Source: Actinomycetota bacterium (GTDB lineage Bacteria > Actinomycetota > Acidimicrobiia > Acidimicrobiales > Microtrichaceae). From it: a stretch of 39,740 nucleotides of DNA. Of the stretch, positions 39,387 through 39,740 are shown in pieces (position 1 is the first letter of the stretch; every line of letters starts with the position of its first letter). A program made the translations under genes and the position numbers. The notes under the pieces are model-generated. The model saw only the letters and a list, made by a program, of their open reading frames with translations. It had not been told where the DNA came from and ran no database searches. The stretch covers positions 1 through 39,740 of the forward strand of contig VGBZ01000021.1 in NCBI GenBank assembly GCA_016870275.1. The letters run 5' to 3'.

Positions 39387-39740
39387 ATGGCACACGGGAC
39401 CGGACGGACGTCGAGGAACAGCGGGAGCTGGAACCATCGGAACGGGCCCGGAGAGCGGCGTGACCTGCTCGCCGGAACCGGAATCGTTCTGGCGCTCGTC
39501 GTGTCTCTCGCCGTCGTGGCGGTTGCGTGTCTCCCATCAGGCAAGAGCCGTCGGATCGGGATTCCGACGTCACGTCGGACCGTGGCCAGCACGATCGTGA
39601 CGACCACGACCACTCCGACGACCGCACCCCCGACGACCGCACCCCCGACGACCGCACCCCCGACGACCGCACCACCGACGACGGCGCCGCCAACCCTCGT
39701 GCCGAGTGAGCCTCCGAGTTCACAGTTCGATGCTTGCGGT
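39387..39740 (+). CDS. Partial lipoprotein with Thr/Pro repeats, cut by the window end
   Basis: An open frame from the ATG at 39387 runs 118 codons to the end of the window without a stop. It begins with a basic, Gly/Asn-rich stretch, then a hydrophobic segment (LLAGTGIVLALVVSLAVVAVAC) that ends in a lipobox-like Cys followed by LPSGKS. After about 20 basic residues comes a Thr/Pro linker with repeated PTTAP units. This is the plan of an exported lipoprotein with a cell-wall-spanning linker; the functional domain would lie beyond 39740. No clear ribosome site, so the exact start is uncertain. It is divergent from the ligase. Confidence 0.72.
   Translation, partial: MAHGTGRTSRNSGSWNHRNGPGERRDLLAGTGIVLALVVSLAVVAVACLPSGKSRRIGIPTSRRTVASTIVTTTTTPTTAPPTTAPPTTAPPTTAPPTTAPPTLVPSEPPSSQFDACG
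39615..39674 (+). repeat. Four 15-bp units encoding PTTAP repeats
   Basis: CCGACGACCGCACCC repeats four times in tandem, the last copy with one changed base. They extend the Thr/Pro linker of the lipoprotein in frame. Confidence 0.93.

Overview
The window is a high-GC, gene-dense chromosomal segment of an actinobacterium, with genes on both strands and short gaps. GTG starts are common, and many genes start 6-8 nt after a TANNNT -10 hexamer, which suggests leaderless mRNAs. The gene complement (NfuA-type Fe-S protein, DXS-based isoprenoid synthesis, an FmdB/Ruc-galU-moeA-SepX neighbourhood, DUF6159, Pro/Thr-rich secreted proteins) fits Actinomycetota. A deep-branching class such as Acidimicrobiia is my inference; no rRNA is present to confirm it.

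Layout. 1-5.1 kb: a secreted surface protein ending in LAFTG, a membrane-anchored protein with a degenerate GGDEF-like domain, and a coiled-coil VanY-type peptidase. 5.1-7.4 kb: mutM, divergent from parA and a small tail-anchored protein with an 11-fold DAG repeat. 7.5-17 kb: cell-envelope block with two related lipoprotein hydrolases around an acyltransferase-SGNH protein, a crotonase-like enzyme, a Pro/Ala-rich protein and an ABC-F ATPase. 17-22.5 kb: DUF6159 membrane protein, NfuA-like protein, dxs, a UPF0104/LPG-synthase-type membrane protein and a FlK-type thioesterase. 22.6-27.7 kb: tldD, a repeat-rich lipoprotein on the opposite strand, then two different tldE/pmbA paralogs. 27.7-28.8 kb: wreck of an IS1380-family transposase and a G-quadruplex-prone tract. 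28.8-36.1 kb: SAF-domain protein, methionine aminopeptidase, Ruc-like FmdB protein, then galU, moeA, moaA, moaC, a SepX/GlpR-like membrane protein and tRNA-Ala(CGC). 36.2-39.7 kb: alpha/beta hydrolase, DUF4262 protein, acyl-CoA-synthetase-like ligase and a lipoprotein cut by the window end.

How the genes fit together. The most notable block is galU-moeA-moaA-moaC-sepX-like. In corynebacteria and mycobacteria, galU, a moeA-like gene (glp) and a small membrane protein (GlpR/SepX) are neighbours, and the last two act in cell division. Here the moeA keeps its catalytic motifs and is followed by moaA and moaC, so one locus appears to join molybdenum cofactor synthesis to a division-associated receptor. 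TldD with two TldE partners suggests alternative protease heterodimers. No prophage, CRISPR array or complete mobile element was seen.
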